Assembly (NCBI GenBank): GCA_013425405.1
Contig: JACCLF010000023.1
Coordinates: 1 to 49,566, forward strand
DNA from: Microcaldota archaeon
Lineage (GTDB): Archaea; Micrarchaeota; Micrarchaeia; Burarchaeales; Fermentimicrarchaeaceae
Direction of reading: 5' to 3'
DNA: 49,566 nt
In this document: piece by piece, positions 40,301 to 46,547 of the stretch
Position numbering within the stretch: position 1 is the stretch's first letter
How the letters are laid out: the number at the start of each line of letters is the position of its first letter
Notes under the pieces: model-generated
What the model was told of the DNA's origin: nothing
The model's database searches: none
The model's input: only the letters and a program-made list of their open reading frames with translations
Translations under genes and position numbers: made by a program

Positions 40301-41344
40301 TTCATAGCAAATGGGATAGTGATTTCAAATTGCGGTGAGCAGCCTCTGCTCTCCTATGAGTCATGCAATCTGGGTTCAATAAACCTCTCAAAAATGGTGA
40401 AAGAGGATGGGGAGATTGAGTGGGAGGGGCTGAGAAAGGTTGTGTGGACCGCAGTGCATTTCCTGGATAATGTGATTGACGCGAACAAGTACCCGATTCC
40501 TGAAATTGAGAAGATGAGCAGGGGGAACAGGAAGATTGGGCTGGGCGTGATGGGATTTGCGGATATGCTTTTCCAGATGGGAATTGCCTACAATTCTGAG
40601 AAGGCTGTTGAAGTTGCTGGGAGTGTCATGAGGTTCATAAACGACGAGAGCAAGAAGGCATCGGAAAAGCTTGCCGAGAAGAGAGGGGCATTCCCGAATT
40701 TTGAGAGAAGCGTTTACAACAAGCCCGGCGCACCCATGCTGAGGAATGCCACAACGACGACAATTGCCCCTACAGGAACATTGAGTATTATTGCTGGATG
40801 CTCCAGCGGTATTGAGCCTCTGTTTGCAATTGCCTATGTGAGAAGGGTGATGGACAACACGGAGCTGCTGGAGGTTCATCCAGTGTTTGAGAGAATTGCA
40901 AGAAAAGATGGGTTTTACAGCCTGGAGCTCATAAGGAAAATTGCCAAGAGCGGGGGAGTGCAGGGTGTTGAGGAAGTTCCCGATAAATGGAAGGAAGTTT
41001 TCGTAATAGCCTATGGGGTTTTGCCTGAGTGGCATGTGAAAATTCAGGCGGCGTTCCAGGAGTACGTAGACAACGCGGTTTCAAAGACGATAAACTTCCC
41101 GGTGGATGCAACCCCTGAGGATGTTGAGAAGGTGTACCTGCTTGCTTACAAGCTCGGGTGCAAGGGCGTAACAGTATACAGGGACAAGAGCAGGGAAGGG
41201 CAAGTGTTGAGCATAGAGGCTTTCAAGGGAGGGAAGAAGAAGGAAATTATTGAGGAAGGGGCTGTGGCGCACCCCAACGGAGTTGATGAAAACGGGGTGA
41301 TTGCTGCTGATTATGCCGGCGGGTGCGAGACCTGCCATGCCTAG
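37325..41344 (+). CDS. nrdJ: adenosylcobalamin-dependent (class II) ribonucleotide reductase with two inteins
   Basis: NrdJ reduces ribonucleotides to deoxyribonucleotides with an AdoCbl-derived radical. The 1339-residue precursor would splice to about 722 aa. It has an N-terminal ATP-cone (KIVEFDKSKITNAIFKAA), LPNSPTLMNAG, the redox Cys in LSACFVLP, GGG/TGFSFSKLRP (split by intein 1), ANMGMLRVDHPDI, NP/CGEQPLLSYESCNLGSINL (radical-site Cys, split by intein 2), APTGTLSIIAGCSSGIEP, and C-terminal redox cysteines GGCETCHA. ATG 37325 has GGTGA four nucleotides upstream. Nearby nrdR and the cobalamin adenosyltransferase support the class II call. Confidence 0.95.
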   Translation: MEGKATVTQIKKREGKIVEFDKSKITNAIFKAAVAVGGEDRETAEKLADKVVEIVNENFAGKVPTVEDVQDTVEKVLIENGHAKTAKAYILYRQKRAILRELKAELLNVPVDEVDNKLTVNAIKVLERRYLKKDKNGNVVETPKQMFRRVAKAIALVDMFYDKNVDTLQMEEEFYNAMINLEFLPNSPTLMNAGTEIGQLSACFVLPIDDSIESIFNAVKNTALIHQSGGGCISEGSKVFTTMCGIENIEIVYGKCAKERQPLKDKSCEWIDISDKNIHTLAFNPNNNTFYNDKITRIWKYLKVNPACNIETSGPQIITSPWHPFFVLTPEGLIKEKRADELQVQDIVVRANDTILPAWPFESYNSISGINVDEDIAWLLGFWTGDGSVGNSKNGLRFRLFDGRTDCLKKAQRILDKKFGINVKIQKDSRGEAYSLTTTNKDFVNNWLSLNNGIVGSKEGKLTIPSFIIKSPLKVVCSYLAGLIDSDGYVDNRNSRVSFATTSYALAEQLIYILSLLTLDPKVRRRLPYGNGKRIVYDVTFSTCERAGKLKELLLPYMYDSFKKERLTNQKISKVGKASCLPIKFEFIEQFLNELEIGTHSTAIHKKPVHISNKKFWLHRLRWGLGINRLYLLRVLQELYKVSKNKDSKEKIANLIKVVQTCVVVKKITKVATTRPFYDFTVEKHQNYLAGINGFSVVHNTGFSFSKLRPKGDVVKSTGGIASGPVSFMRVFDVSTDVIKQGGKRRGANMGMLRVDHPDILEFITAKSSTHALNNFNISVAVTDKFMDAVEKDEDYDLLNPRSGTPVDKLSAKKVFKLIVQQAWKNGEPGVVFIDKINAANPTPSLGQIESTNPCIAGDSLVSTANGMERMEELASAGEAEVCVDNRMLAMSAVSSDGERAVSRTGTSLSHVSRIWMSGMKNTMKFVTRSGLSIVATPDHRVMTTEGWVELGKLVPGRHGVFVQGGGLDEVAEVSPFGVIPVYDLTEPRTHSFIANGIVISNCGEQPLLSYESCNLGSINLSKMVKEDGEIEWEGLRKVVWTAVHFLDNVIDANKYPIPEIEKMSRGNRKIGLGVMGFADMLFQMGIAYNSEKAVEVAGSVMRFINDESKKASEKLAEKRGAFPNFERSVYNKPGAPMLRNATTTTIAPTGTLSIIAGCSSGIEPLFAIAYVRRVMDNTELLEVHPVFERIARKDGFYSLELIRKIAKSGGVQGVEEVPDKWKEVFVIAYGVLPEWHVKIQAAFQEYVDNAVSKTINFPVDATPEDVEKVYLLAYKLGCKGVTVYRDKSREGQVLSIEAFKGGKKKEIIEEGAVAHPNGVDENGVIAADYAGGCETCHA
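38018..39424 (+). other. intein 1 of NrdJ, with LAGLIDADG homing endonuclease
   Basis: The 469-residue intein begins at Cys (CISEGSKVFTT) after the extein GGG and ends GFSVVHN before Thr of TGFSF. Splicing blocks are visible: block A at the start, a TSPWHPFFVL-like block B, and blocks F/G in FYDFTVEKHQNYLAGIN then VVHN. Two dodecapeptide motifs, LLGFWTGDGSV and LAGLIDSDGYV, mark a LAGLIDADG endonuclease domain. It is more AT-rich than the flanking extein, a sign of transfer. The +1 residue is Thr. Confidence 0.92.
39887..40330 (+). other. intein 2 of NrdJ, mini-intein
   Basis: The 148-residue intein starts with CIAGDSLVST (block A) after extein Asn-Pro. It contains TPDHRVMTTEGW (block B with His) and ends with VYDLTEPRTHSFIANGIVIS plus the terminal Asn. 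No endonuclease motif is present, so it is a mini-intein. The +1 residue is Cys of CGEQ, which is also the radical-site cysteine of the reductase, so excision is essential for activity. Confidence 0.92.
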
Positions 41345-41352
41345 GTTTTGCG

Positions 41353-42009
41353 ATGGGAACTGAAACTCTTTTCTGGAAAGATCCTTATATGAAGGAGTTT
41401 GAGGCAGGGGTTGTTTCAGCTAATGGGAGGGAGGTTGTGCTTGACAGGACGTGCTTCTTCCCGCAGGGAGGGGGGCAGGTTGGGGATAGTGGTTTTTTGA
41501 ATGATGAGAAGGTTGTTGACACAAGAAAGGATGAAAATTATAATGTAACGCACTTCCTTGAGAGGGAAAGCTCATTCAAAGTTGGAGAGGCTGTAAAAGG
41601 AAAGATAGACTGGGAGAGGAGGTACAGGATAATGAAGCTGCATTCTGCCGCGCATGTTGTGTATTATATTTTGATGGATGTGTTTGGTGAAAAATGCAAA
41701 CTTGCCTCCTCTGGAATTGTGAACGAGAAGAAGGATATAACAGATTACCTTACCGATTCTTCTTTTGAAAGGGAGAAGCTGAAAGTTATTGGGGGCAAGG
41801 CGAACGAGTTGATTAAGAAGGGAGGGGAGATAAGGACTTGGAGCGATGAGCAGAAGCCAAATTACAGGTTCTGGGAGATTGACGGCTTTCCAAAGATGCC
41901 ATGCGGTGGGACGCACCCAAGGAGGCTGGAGGAAATTGGGGAGATAATGGTGCAGAGGGGGAAGAAGCCGGGCGCGGGTAAAGAGAGAATAGAAATTCTG
42001 TTGCGCTAG
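41353..42009 (+). CDS. alaX: alanyl-tRNA editing protein AlaX
   Basis: AlaX hydrolyses mischarged Ser- or Gly-tRNA-Ala in trans. From ATG 41353 it has 218 aa. The zinc site is His97-x3-His101 in KLHSAAHVV and Cys184-x3-His188 in CGGTHPRR. The N-terminal beta-barrel carries CFFPQGGGQVGDSG. The presence of this barrel with the editing domain fits the AlaX-M group. The start was chosen because the upstream frame runs into nrdJ; the ATG lies 8 nt after the nrdJ stop, so the two are probably co-transcribed. Confidence 0.92.
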   Translation: MGTETLFWKDPYMKEFEAGVVSANGREVVLDRTCFFPQGGGQVGDSGFLNDEKVVDTRKDENYNVTHFLERESSFKVGEAVKGKIDWERRYRIMKLHSAAHVVYYILMDVFGEKCKLASSGIVNEKKDITDYLTDSSFEREKLKVIGGKANELIKKGGEIRTWSDEQKPNYRFWEIDGFPKMPCGGTHPRRLEEIGEIMVQRGKKPGAGKERIEILLR

Positions 42010-42098
42010 GGATTAAACTTACTAAATTTTATACATTAGCGTCTTACTTTTACCAATTTTTACGGTTTCGTGAGATATATTAAGCCTCCTTTCCCCCC

Positions 42099-42350
42099 TT
42101 ACACATTCCTGTAAACCTCATCCCTTTTTCTAACTCTTTTGAAGTAGATTTTATCGCCTTCGATAAAATAGATAACCCTGAAAATTCCAAATCTCACTCT
42201 GAAGAAGTTGGAGTAGCCCTTAAGCCTTTTGCCAACATAGGGGTTTTGCTTTATTTTAAGTATTATTTTTCTGAGCTGCTCTCTTACGCTCTTGTCCAGT
42301 CTGTCAACATCTTTGCTGAAGTCTGCATCGAAAAAAAGCTCATATGGCAT
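42099..42350 (-). CDS. RelE/ParE-family toxin (TA pair 1)
   Basis: An 83-residue RelE-fold protein: ELFFDADFSKDVDRLDKSV (helix 1-2), KIKQNPYVGKRLKGYSNFFR, the beta-hairpin FRVRFGIFRVIYFIEGD and a basic C-terminus FKRVRKRDEVYRNV. The Arg residues in RVRFGIFRVIY match the ribonuclease surface of RelE toxins, which cleave mRNA on the ribosome. The ATG lies 4 nt after the stop of the upstream antitoxin-like gene, the standard antitoxin-toxin order. Confidence 0.85.
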   Translation of the reverse strand: MPYELFFDADFSKDVDRLDKSVREQLRKIILKIKQNPYVGKRLKGYSNFFRVRFGIFRVIYFIEGDKIYFKRVRKRDEVYRNV

Positions 42351-42354
42351 CGGA

Positions 42355-42615
42355 TCACTTCAGCATTGCCAGCATCTTTTTTTCGCTGATAAGCTTTGCT
42401 TTTCCTTTTTTGACAGCACTTCTCATCTCTTCGAGCTCTTTTGTATCCTGCATATCCTCAATCTCCTCTGCTCTACGCTCCAGTAGGTGGTATCTGTTGT
42501 TCAATTCCAGCACTCCAAGCCTCAGCGCCTCTGTTTTTGTCTTTGCTATCCCTCTCCGCTTTGCTTCCTCTAGAATCTCCTCCATAAGCCCTTTGAACTG
42601 CACGTTCACGTTCAT
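42355..42615 (-). CDS. antitoxin-like protein (TA pair 1)
   Basis: An 86-residue protein. The N-terminus MNVNVQFKGLMEEILEEAKR is followed by AKTKTEALRLGVLELNNRYH, a ribbon-helix-helix-like DNA-binding arrangement. The highly charged C-terminus (EEMRSAVKKGKAKLISEKK) would wrap the toxin. It is related to the antitoxin at 44962-45219, with the shared pattern K-T-K-x-EA-x-R-x-G-x-LEL, then R/E-EEIE, then K-x-GK-x-KLI. A palindromic ATACT-TAT-AGTAT (42653-42665) lies about 40 bp upstream as a likely operator. Confidence 0.78.
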   Translation of the reverse strand: MNVNVQFKGLMEEILEEAKRRGIAKTKTEALRLGVLELNNRYHLLERRAEEIEDMQDTKELEEMRSAVKKGKAKLISEKKMLAMLK

Positions 42616-42752
42616 ACATACACCTTTTATGTTTTTTATAACTATATTTATGATACTTATAGTATAAAAACGTTTGCATGCCGAATTTTATACGTTCTTT
42701 TACTAATTTTGCAGCTTAGTTAGCGAGATTCAAGATTGCGTTGGCTTAGCAA

Positions 42753-43016
42753 CTATCCGTAAACCTTGTCGTGATGCTCATAGTCAAGCAGCACAACTGT
42801 CTTGCTTGCTTCTTCAATTTTATATGTAAGTACGAAGGAGCCTATCTGGACGCGCCTCAAGCCCTGCATTGGAAATCTAAGCGGCTTGAACTGGTGGGGA
42901 TTCTCAAGAATCTGCTCAACCTTCTTAGCTACCGCCTCAAATGCAACCTTGTCTTTCTTGGTGAGCTTCTTGAACTTCTTGTGAATAGTGGTAGAAAGCT
43001 CCTGCTTGTAGCTCAT
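42753..43016 (-). CDS. RelE-family toxin (TA pair 2)
   Basis: An 87-residue RelE-like protein: TTIHKKFKKLTKKDKVAFEA, VEQILENPHQFKPLRFPMQG, then LRRVQIGSFVLTYKIEEASK, and VVLLDYEHHDKVYG at the C-terminus, where His and Tyr near the end fit the catalytic region. Its ATG overlaps the stop of the upstream antitoxin by 4 nt. The toxin probably cleaves ribosome-bound mRNA. It differs enough from the other toxins in the island to be a separate lineage. Confidence 0.82.
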   Translation of the reverse strand: MSYKQELSTTIHKKFKKLTKKDKVAFEAVAKKVEQILENPHQFKPLRFPMQGLRRVQIGSFVLTYKIEEASKTVVLLDYEHHDKVYG

Positions 43017-43249
43017 GCTTTCAACCCGAAGTGCTTTCTGAAGTTGCTCACCCTAATGCGGGGTTCCTTTTCAATCCTCTTCAGTTTTTCCACATACTCT
43101 GGCCTCAGGGCAGGCTCCAGCACCTTCTCCTCATACTCCCTGGCCATAAGCTCTATTGCTTGGGACTTATCGTTTAAGCCATGCTTAGCCTTGACTATCG
43201 CCAGCACCCGATTAGCATGCTCGGAGATGTCTATAACTGCCTGTACCAT
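43013..43249 (-). CDS. DUF2683-like antitoxin (TA pair 2)
   Basis: A 78-residue protein from ATG 43249, with GAGGTGG upstream. VQAVIDISEHANRVLAIVKA and KHGLNDKSQAIELMAREYEE form an RHH-like domain of the archaeal DUF2683 type. PEYVEKLKRIEKEPRIRVSN is the toxin-binding tail. The stop overlaps the toxin start (ATGA-type coupling). The promoter region contains three copies of ATATATACGR that could be its operator. The longer start at 43264 is less likely. Confidence 0.78.
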   Translation of the reverse strand: MVQAVIDISEHANRVLAIVKAKHGLNDKSQAIELMAREYEEKVLEPALRPEYVEKLKRIEKEPRIRVSNFRKHFGLKA

Positions 43250-43273
43250 CCAAAACCACCTCACAGGACTTTA

Positions 43274-43335
43274 ACGGTATATATACGAAGGGTTTATATA
43301 TAAATATATACGGTATTAATACGGGATATATACGG
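43274..43335 (-). repeat. operator-like repeats ATATATACGR upstream of TA pair 2
   Basis: ATATATACGA at 43279-43288, ATATATACGG at 43304-43313 and ATATATACGG at 43326-43335 (+ strand) are spaced 25 and 22 bp. The first is part of the near-palindrome CGGTATATATACG. The block covers and flanks the TATA region of the antitoxin gene, as expected for autoregulation by an antitoxin-toxin complex. Confidence 0.55.
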
Positions 43336-43450
43336 CACCTTGAGCTATACCTGCATACCACCGAAAAAAGTCCTATCTAGTTCAGGATTGCCCAAAAGAG
43401 GAACCTCGCGGTTCCCTCCATCCTCCCCTTGCTTCGGCGTGAGAATTAAA

Positions 43451-43957
43451 TTAAGACTCATATCTCGCTGACAAAGTCCCGCTTATAGTTCTTGTTATGT
43501 TTGTATCAAGTTCAGTATATCTCATATATATCCTTCTGTTATAAAACGTTCCAATGCTCCTCTCATTCGGTAGATTACCATCAGCGGTAGTGCAGCTTAT
43601 GCTAAGCCATGGTTTTGTTGTATCATTTGGGTACGATATAACGGCCACCTCGCCGGAGTACATTGTGACGTTATTCCCGTTCCCATACAAGATAATATGC
43701 TCTTTGGCGAAGTCCGGGCTATCGTTCTGTGTGCAACTTACTCCTCTAATGGATATATTATGCCCCGTTCCCTGCCCCAGTTTAAAATGGAGCTTGCCTG
43801 TGCTTGCGCTAAGCTTGGTTCTAATGCATACGAATCCCGGCTTCTGGAAGCTGCATTGAGTTATTGGTCTTGTGGGAGGAGCTTCAAGATAAAAGAGTAG
43901 CAGAAAGCCTATTACTATTATAATGATCATTGCCGCAAGAATTGCCAGATTCTCCAT
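43451..43957 (-). CDS. membrane-anchored exported protein, hypothetical
   Basis: A 168-residue protein. Residues 3-24 form one membrane segment and the remainder is a beta-rich ectodomain of about 140 residues with several N-x-S/T sites (NISI, NVTM, NDTT, NITR) and five cysteines. The size and plan recall archaeal pilin-like or pseudopilin subunits, but the QxxxE-type class III signal is absent. It is preceded by an overlapping small membrane-protein frame. Function unknown. Confidence 0.6.
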   Translation of the reverse strand: MENLAILAAMIIIIVIGFLLLFYLEAPPTRPITQCSFQKPGFVCIRTKLSASTGKLHFKLGQGTGHNISIRGVSCTQNDSPDFAKEHIILYGNGNNVTMYSGEVAVISYPNDTTKPWLSISCTTADGNLPNERSIGTFYNRRIYMRYTELDTNITRTISGTLSARYES

Positions 43958-44151
43958 TTTTCGTTCAACGCCCTGCTCAATTCTAATCCTATAGCTCCTG
44001 ACAGAAGTACAATCAAACTTATAAGAATTACTCCAAAAACAAACTCAGTTGTGAACAATATATGTGCAAAGAAATACTGGTAGCCATAACTAACCACAAA
44101 TGGCGCTTTGCTTTTTGCATTTACTGAGGATAGATTTAAGTGCTGCAGCAC
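43927..44151 (-). CDS. possible small membrane protein
   Basis: A 74-residue frame with one or two hydrophobic segments (FFAHILFTTEFVFGVILISL, then LIVLLSGAIGLE) and a basic C-terminus. It overlaps the start of the next gene by 31 nt, more than usual here. AAGCGTGTGCTGCAGC precedes the ATG and no clear SD is seen. Composition and hydrophobicity support a gene, but there is no family match I can name. Confidence 0.4.
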   Translation of the reverse strand: MLQHLNLSSVNAKSKAPFVVSYGYQYFFAHILFTTEFVFGVILISLIVLLSGAIGLELSRALNEKWRIWQFLRQ

Positions 44152-44155
44152 ACGC

Positions 44156-44467
44156 TTATAATTCCGTGTGAATTACTTTGAGGAGCAGACCATCCTTTAT
44201 TTTCTCAAATAGTACAAGGTCCTTATCATGGATTTTCTCCTCTTTAACCAATTTTTCTGGCAATGTGACCACTTTTGAATGACCGACCACCCTTACTCTC
44301 CTGGCTAATGATTTCCTTCTGCCAGTCAGGACTTCCCACCTCAGCATTTCGCTTGAGGGAAAGAAAGTCTCCGAACAATTCTGGCACTTCCATCCTCTAA
44401 TCTTGACCCCCTCGCTTACTTTCACATGTCTTTTTAACTGGCCTTTGCAAATTGCGCATCTTTCCAT
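44156..44467 (-). CDS. zinc-ribbon plus AbrB-like antitoxin (TA pair 3)
   Basis: A 103-residue protein from ATG 44467, preceded by GGTGA. The N-terminus is a YgiT/MqsA-type zinc ribbon, CAICKGQL and CQNCSETF. The C-terminus is an AbrB/SpoVT-like domain (RVRVVGHSKVVTLPEKLVKE, then ILDK-like HDKDLVLFEKIKDGLLLKV). The upstream partner at 44473 is a DUF4258-like small protein, a combination known from toxin-antitoxin loci with YgiT-type zinc fingers. It likely binds DNA and neutralises the upstream product. Confidence 0.72.
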   Translation of the reverse strand: MERCAICKGQLKRHVKVSEGVKIRGWKCQNCSETFFPSSEMLRWEVLTGRRKSLARRVRVVGHSKVVTLPEKLVKEEKIHDKDLVLFEKIKDGLLLKVIHTEL

Positions 44468-44472
44468 AAACA

Positions 44473-44718
44473 TCACCTCACAAGTTTTAGATGAATCAAT
44501 ACAATCTCCTTATCAGTTTCAACATAAACCAACTCCCAAACTCCCTTTTTTGTTTTCTTCTCAACTCTTACTTTCTCCTTCGATTCTTTTTCATGTTCTC
44601 CTTTTTCCAAAATCTCTAGAACAAAATCCAAATTTTTTCCATATATGTTGTAAAGTTCATTCTTGAAATGCCCGGTTTCAATCAAATCTTTGTTCTTAAA
44701 TCTCATCTCTTCAGGCAT
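44473..44718 (-). CDS. putative DUF4258/MqsR-like toxin (TA pair 3)
   Basis: An 81-residue protein from ATG 44718. LIETGHFKNELYNIYGKNLD with the conserved His, a charged central region (EKGEHEKESKEKVRVEKKTK) and strands VWELVYVETDKEIVLIHLKL resemble small DUF4258/MqsR-type RNases, though the match is by pattern only. The perfect palindrome AAAGTATATACTTT about 16-29 nt upstream overlaps the TATA region. Toxin first, zinc-ribbon antitoxin second is the MqsR/MqsA order. Confidence 0.6.
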   Translation of the reverse strand: MPEEMRFKNKDLIETGHFKNELYNIYGKNLDFVLEILEKGEHEKESKEKVRVEKKTKKGVWELVYVETDKEIVLIHLKLVR

Positions 44719-44733
44719 ATATCTCAACTGACT

Positions 44734-44747
44734 AAAGTATATACTTT
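44734..44747. promoter_or_regulatory. palindromic operator/TATA of TA pair 3
   Basis: AAAGTATATACTTT is a perfect 14-bp palindrome centred about 23 nt upstream of ATG 44718, so it contains the TATA element. An AbrB or zinc-ribbon antitoxin dimer bound here would block initiation directly. Confidence 0.55.
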
Positions 44748-44961
44748 TAGGTATTTATATATCTTTCTATAATTGGCGTACTAAGCGCCTCTAAAGGACA
44801 ACAAAGTCTGTTCCATCTTGGTTTCTTGGACTTCCGACTTCCATAAGAACCTCCTGCGAGTTCTTATCATCTCCTGCAAACATCGCTTCTTTTCAGGAAA
44901 AGTAGCGGAACCGCCGAAAAGCATAAATATATCATTTTGGTATAATTTTGTGGTGATTTAA

Positions 44962-45219
44962 GTGGAAACCGTGGTAAGACTGGAAGGAGTTGTGGAGAAT
45001 GTCCTAGAGCGCCTCATAGAAGAGGGGTATTACAAGACGAAGGCAGAGGCGATACGTGCAGGAATTCTGGAGCTGGGAAGGGAATACGCGCTCATTGGAG
45101 GAAGAGAAGCGAGCCTCGTGTCCAGAAGAATAGAAGAGATGGAGGAAGCGCTGAAGACAGGTAAGAAGAAACTAATTCCCGTAGAAGAAGTTGCAAAAAA
45201 GTCAGGCGTGAAGATATGA
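44962..45219 (+). CDS. antitoxin-like protein (TA pair 4)
   Basis: An 85-residue protein starting at GTG 44962, with GGTGA five nucleotides upstream. METVVRLEGVVENVLERLIE and YYKTKAEAIRAGILELGREY form an RHH-like DNA-binding part, followed by SRRIEEMEEALKTGKKKLIP as toxin-binding tail. It is related to the antitoxin of pair 1. The stop overlaps the toxin start by 4 nt. The 210-bp spacer upstream (44752-44961) contains an IR TAAGAAC/GTTCTTA and TATA-like TATATCATTTTGGTATAAT but no gene. Confidence 0.8.
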   Translation: METVVRLEGVVENVLERLIEEGYYKTKAEAIRAGILELGREYALIGGREASLVSRRIEEMEEALKTGKKKLIPVEEVAKKSGVKI

Positions 45220-45476
45220 GCTTTGAAGTCCTGCTGCACGAGGATGCAGCCGCCAGGCTCCTCAAAATGGATGCATCAACGCGCGAACGCATAATAAAGA
45301 GGATTGCACGTATGCGCGATGAGCCAGCAGGAAGGCATCTGAAATACGGGTTGGATTTCTTCGTTATCGTGGTTGGTCAATACAGGATAGTTTACACATG
45401 CGAAGGGAAAAGAAAGACGATCTACTTTGTTGGCACTCATAAGGAGTATGAGAAATGGTATTCAGCCAAGCATTAA
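45216..45476 (+). CDS. RelE-family toxin (TA pair 4)
   Basis: An 86-residue RelE-fold protein: VLLHEDAAARLLKMDASTRE, RIARMRDEPAGRHLKYGLDF, FVIVVGQYRIVYTCEGKRKT, and IYFVGTHKEYEKWYSAKH, where VGQYRIVY is the typical RelE beta-hairpin Arg segment and the C-terminal Tyr/His/Lys residues could act in RNA cleavage. The start overlaps the antitoxin stop by 4 nt, on the opposite strand from the other three pairs. Confidence 0.85.
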   Translation: MSFEVLLHEDAAARLLKMDASTRERIIKRIARMRDEPAGRHLKYGLDFFVIVVGQYRIVYTCEGKRKTIYFVGTHKEYEKWYSAKH

Positions 45477-45594
45477 AGCAGTCTACCCTCTATTAAATTT
45501 TGCCCCTTTCTACGAGGATCGATTTAAATAATATCAAAGTTAGTAATATCCACGGGATTGAAAAACAATCAGCCCAAGATTTGTTGACAAAGTG

Positions 45595-46134
45595 TTAACT
45601 AAACTTTTCAAAATGCAGAATTTCTTTCAGCGGCTTTCTTTCCTTTGGTTTTGGCTTCTCATCAGGATAGCCGAGGGCAACTATGCCGATTATTTCATAG
45701 TTTGAGGGTATTTTGAAAAGCTCCCTCAGTTCATTGAGGGTTTTCTCAACTCTGAGAGGCCTGCACATCCAAACACTTCCCAAGCCAAGGGCAGTTGCCG
45801 CAAGGAGCATGTTCTCAACCGCTGCGGATGTGGAGAATTGATGCAGCACATTACCAGTGTCTGAGAGCACTATGATGAGCGTTGCATTCTCAACAAACTC
45901 AGTATCCTGCTTGTACAACCCGCTTGTGCTGGAAGCCTCATCGTATATCTCTCTTACCCTCTTTTTGAGCTCCTTATCCCTCACAAGTATGAATGCCCAA
46001 GGCTGTGTGTTTACCGCAGAGGGGGCCCAGGTACCTGCTTCAATGACTTTCACGAGAAGTTTGAGGGGAACTTCCTTCCTCTTGAGCTTCCTCACAGCCC
46101 TCCTTCCTTTCACAACAGCGAAGAAATCAGGCAT
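45595..46134 (-). CDS. nitroreductase-family FMN oxidoreductase
   Basis: A 179-residue nitroreductase-fold protein. The FMN phosphate site is KGRRAVRKLKRKEV, and AGTWAPSAVNTQPWAFILVR carries the conserved flavin-binding segment. SAAVENMLLAATALGLGSVW and GIVALGYPDEKPKPK complete the signature. Members use NAD(P)H to reduce nitro compounds, quinones or flavins; the natural substrate is unknown. ATG 46134 lies about 25 nt after ATATTTAAATTA, indicating leaderless transcription. It shares a short promoter region with the divergent membrane-protein gene. Confidence 0.9.
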   Translation of the reverse strand: MPDFFAVVKGRRAVRKLKRKEVPLKLLVKVIEAGTWAPSAVNTQPWAFILVRDKELKKRVREIYDEASSTSGLYKQDTEFVENATLIIVLSDTGNVLHQFSTSAAVENMLLAATALGLGSVWMCRPLRVEKTLNELRELFKIPSNYEIIGIVALGYPDEKPKPKERKPLKEILHFEKFS

Positions 46135-46166
46135 AGTTTTATTTTTATAAGCCTAATTTAAATATT
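46135..46166. promoter_or_regulatory. compact divergent promoter
   Basis: Only 32 bp separate two divergent starts. TAATTTAAATAT (46154-46165) serves the nitroreductase on the minus strand, and ATTTTTATAAG (46141-46151) serves the plus-strand membrane gene, each about 20-26 nt from its start codon. The TATA box of each gene lies next to the start codon of the other, so the two promoters should exclude each other. Confidence 0.55.
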
Positions 46167-46535
46167 ATGAGAATAATTGGGGGCTGGTTGAACTTCCTGC
46201 TCGATGTTTTTCTTTTTGCAGCATTCCTTGCAGGAGTGTTCATACAGCTGAACAGAGATTTTTACCTAGGAACCGGGATAGTGCTTATAACTCTGGGAAT
46301 TGAGTTTGCAAAAGAGGTTTCAAGGACTGAAAAGAAGAGGAAGATGCGCTGGAGGAATGTTATTGGCCTGGGCTTCGGCACATTGACGTCAATGGCTGGG
46401 CTGTTTCTCTCCTTGCTGCTTGCTTTGGTTTTGAAGGATAAAGCATTTTACATACTGCTTCTTGACAGCTCATTTTCAACAATGGTTTTTCTTTCCAGTT
46501 CCTTCCTGAGGTTCTGGAAGTATTTGAAGAGATGA
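46167..46535 (+). CDS. hypothetical four-helix membrane protein
   Basis: A 122-residue protein with four hydrophobic segments (about 6-26, 32-48, 64-88 and 92-114) joined by the basic loop SRTEKKRKMRWRN. No family is recognised. It is followed 12 nt later by the DRG-like GTPase gene and then a winged-helix gene; the three probably form one transcript. Confidence 0.6.
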   Translation: MRIIGGWLNFLLDVFLFAAFLAGVFIQLNRDFYLGTGIVLITLGIEFAKEVSRTEKKRKMRWRNVIGLGFGTLTSMAGLFLSLLLALVLKDKAFYILLLDSSFSTMVFLSSSFLRFWKYLKR

Positions 46536-46547
46536 GAAGGAGTTTGC

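Noticed and set aside
43378-43435. GAGGAACC...GGTTCCCTC stem as a structured RNA gene
   Set aside because: Isolated short stem in a TA spacer with no promoter or covariation evidence; at most a terminator.
44800-44900. TAAGAAC/GTTCTTA inverted repeat and GGCG/CGCC as an antitoxin RNA or CRISPR-like repeat
   Set aside because: Single occurrences, no periodic spacing and no cas genes in the window; no CRISPR array was seen anywhere.
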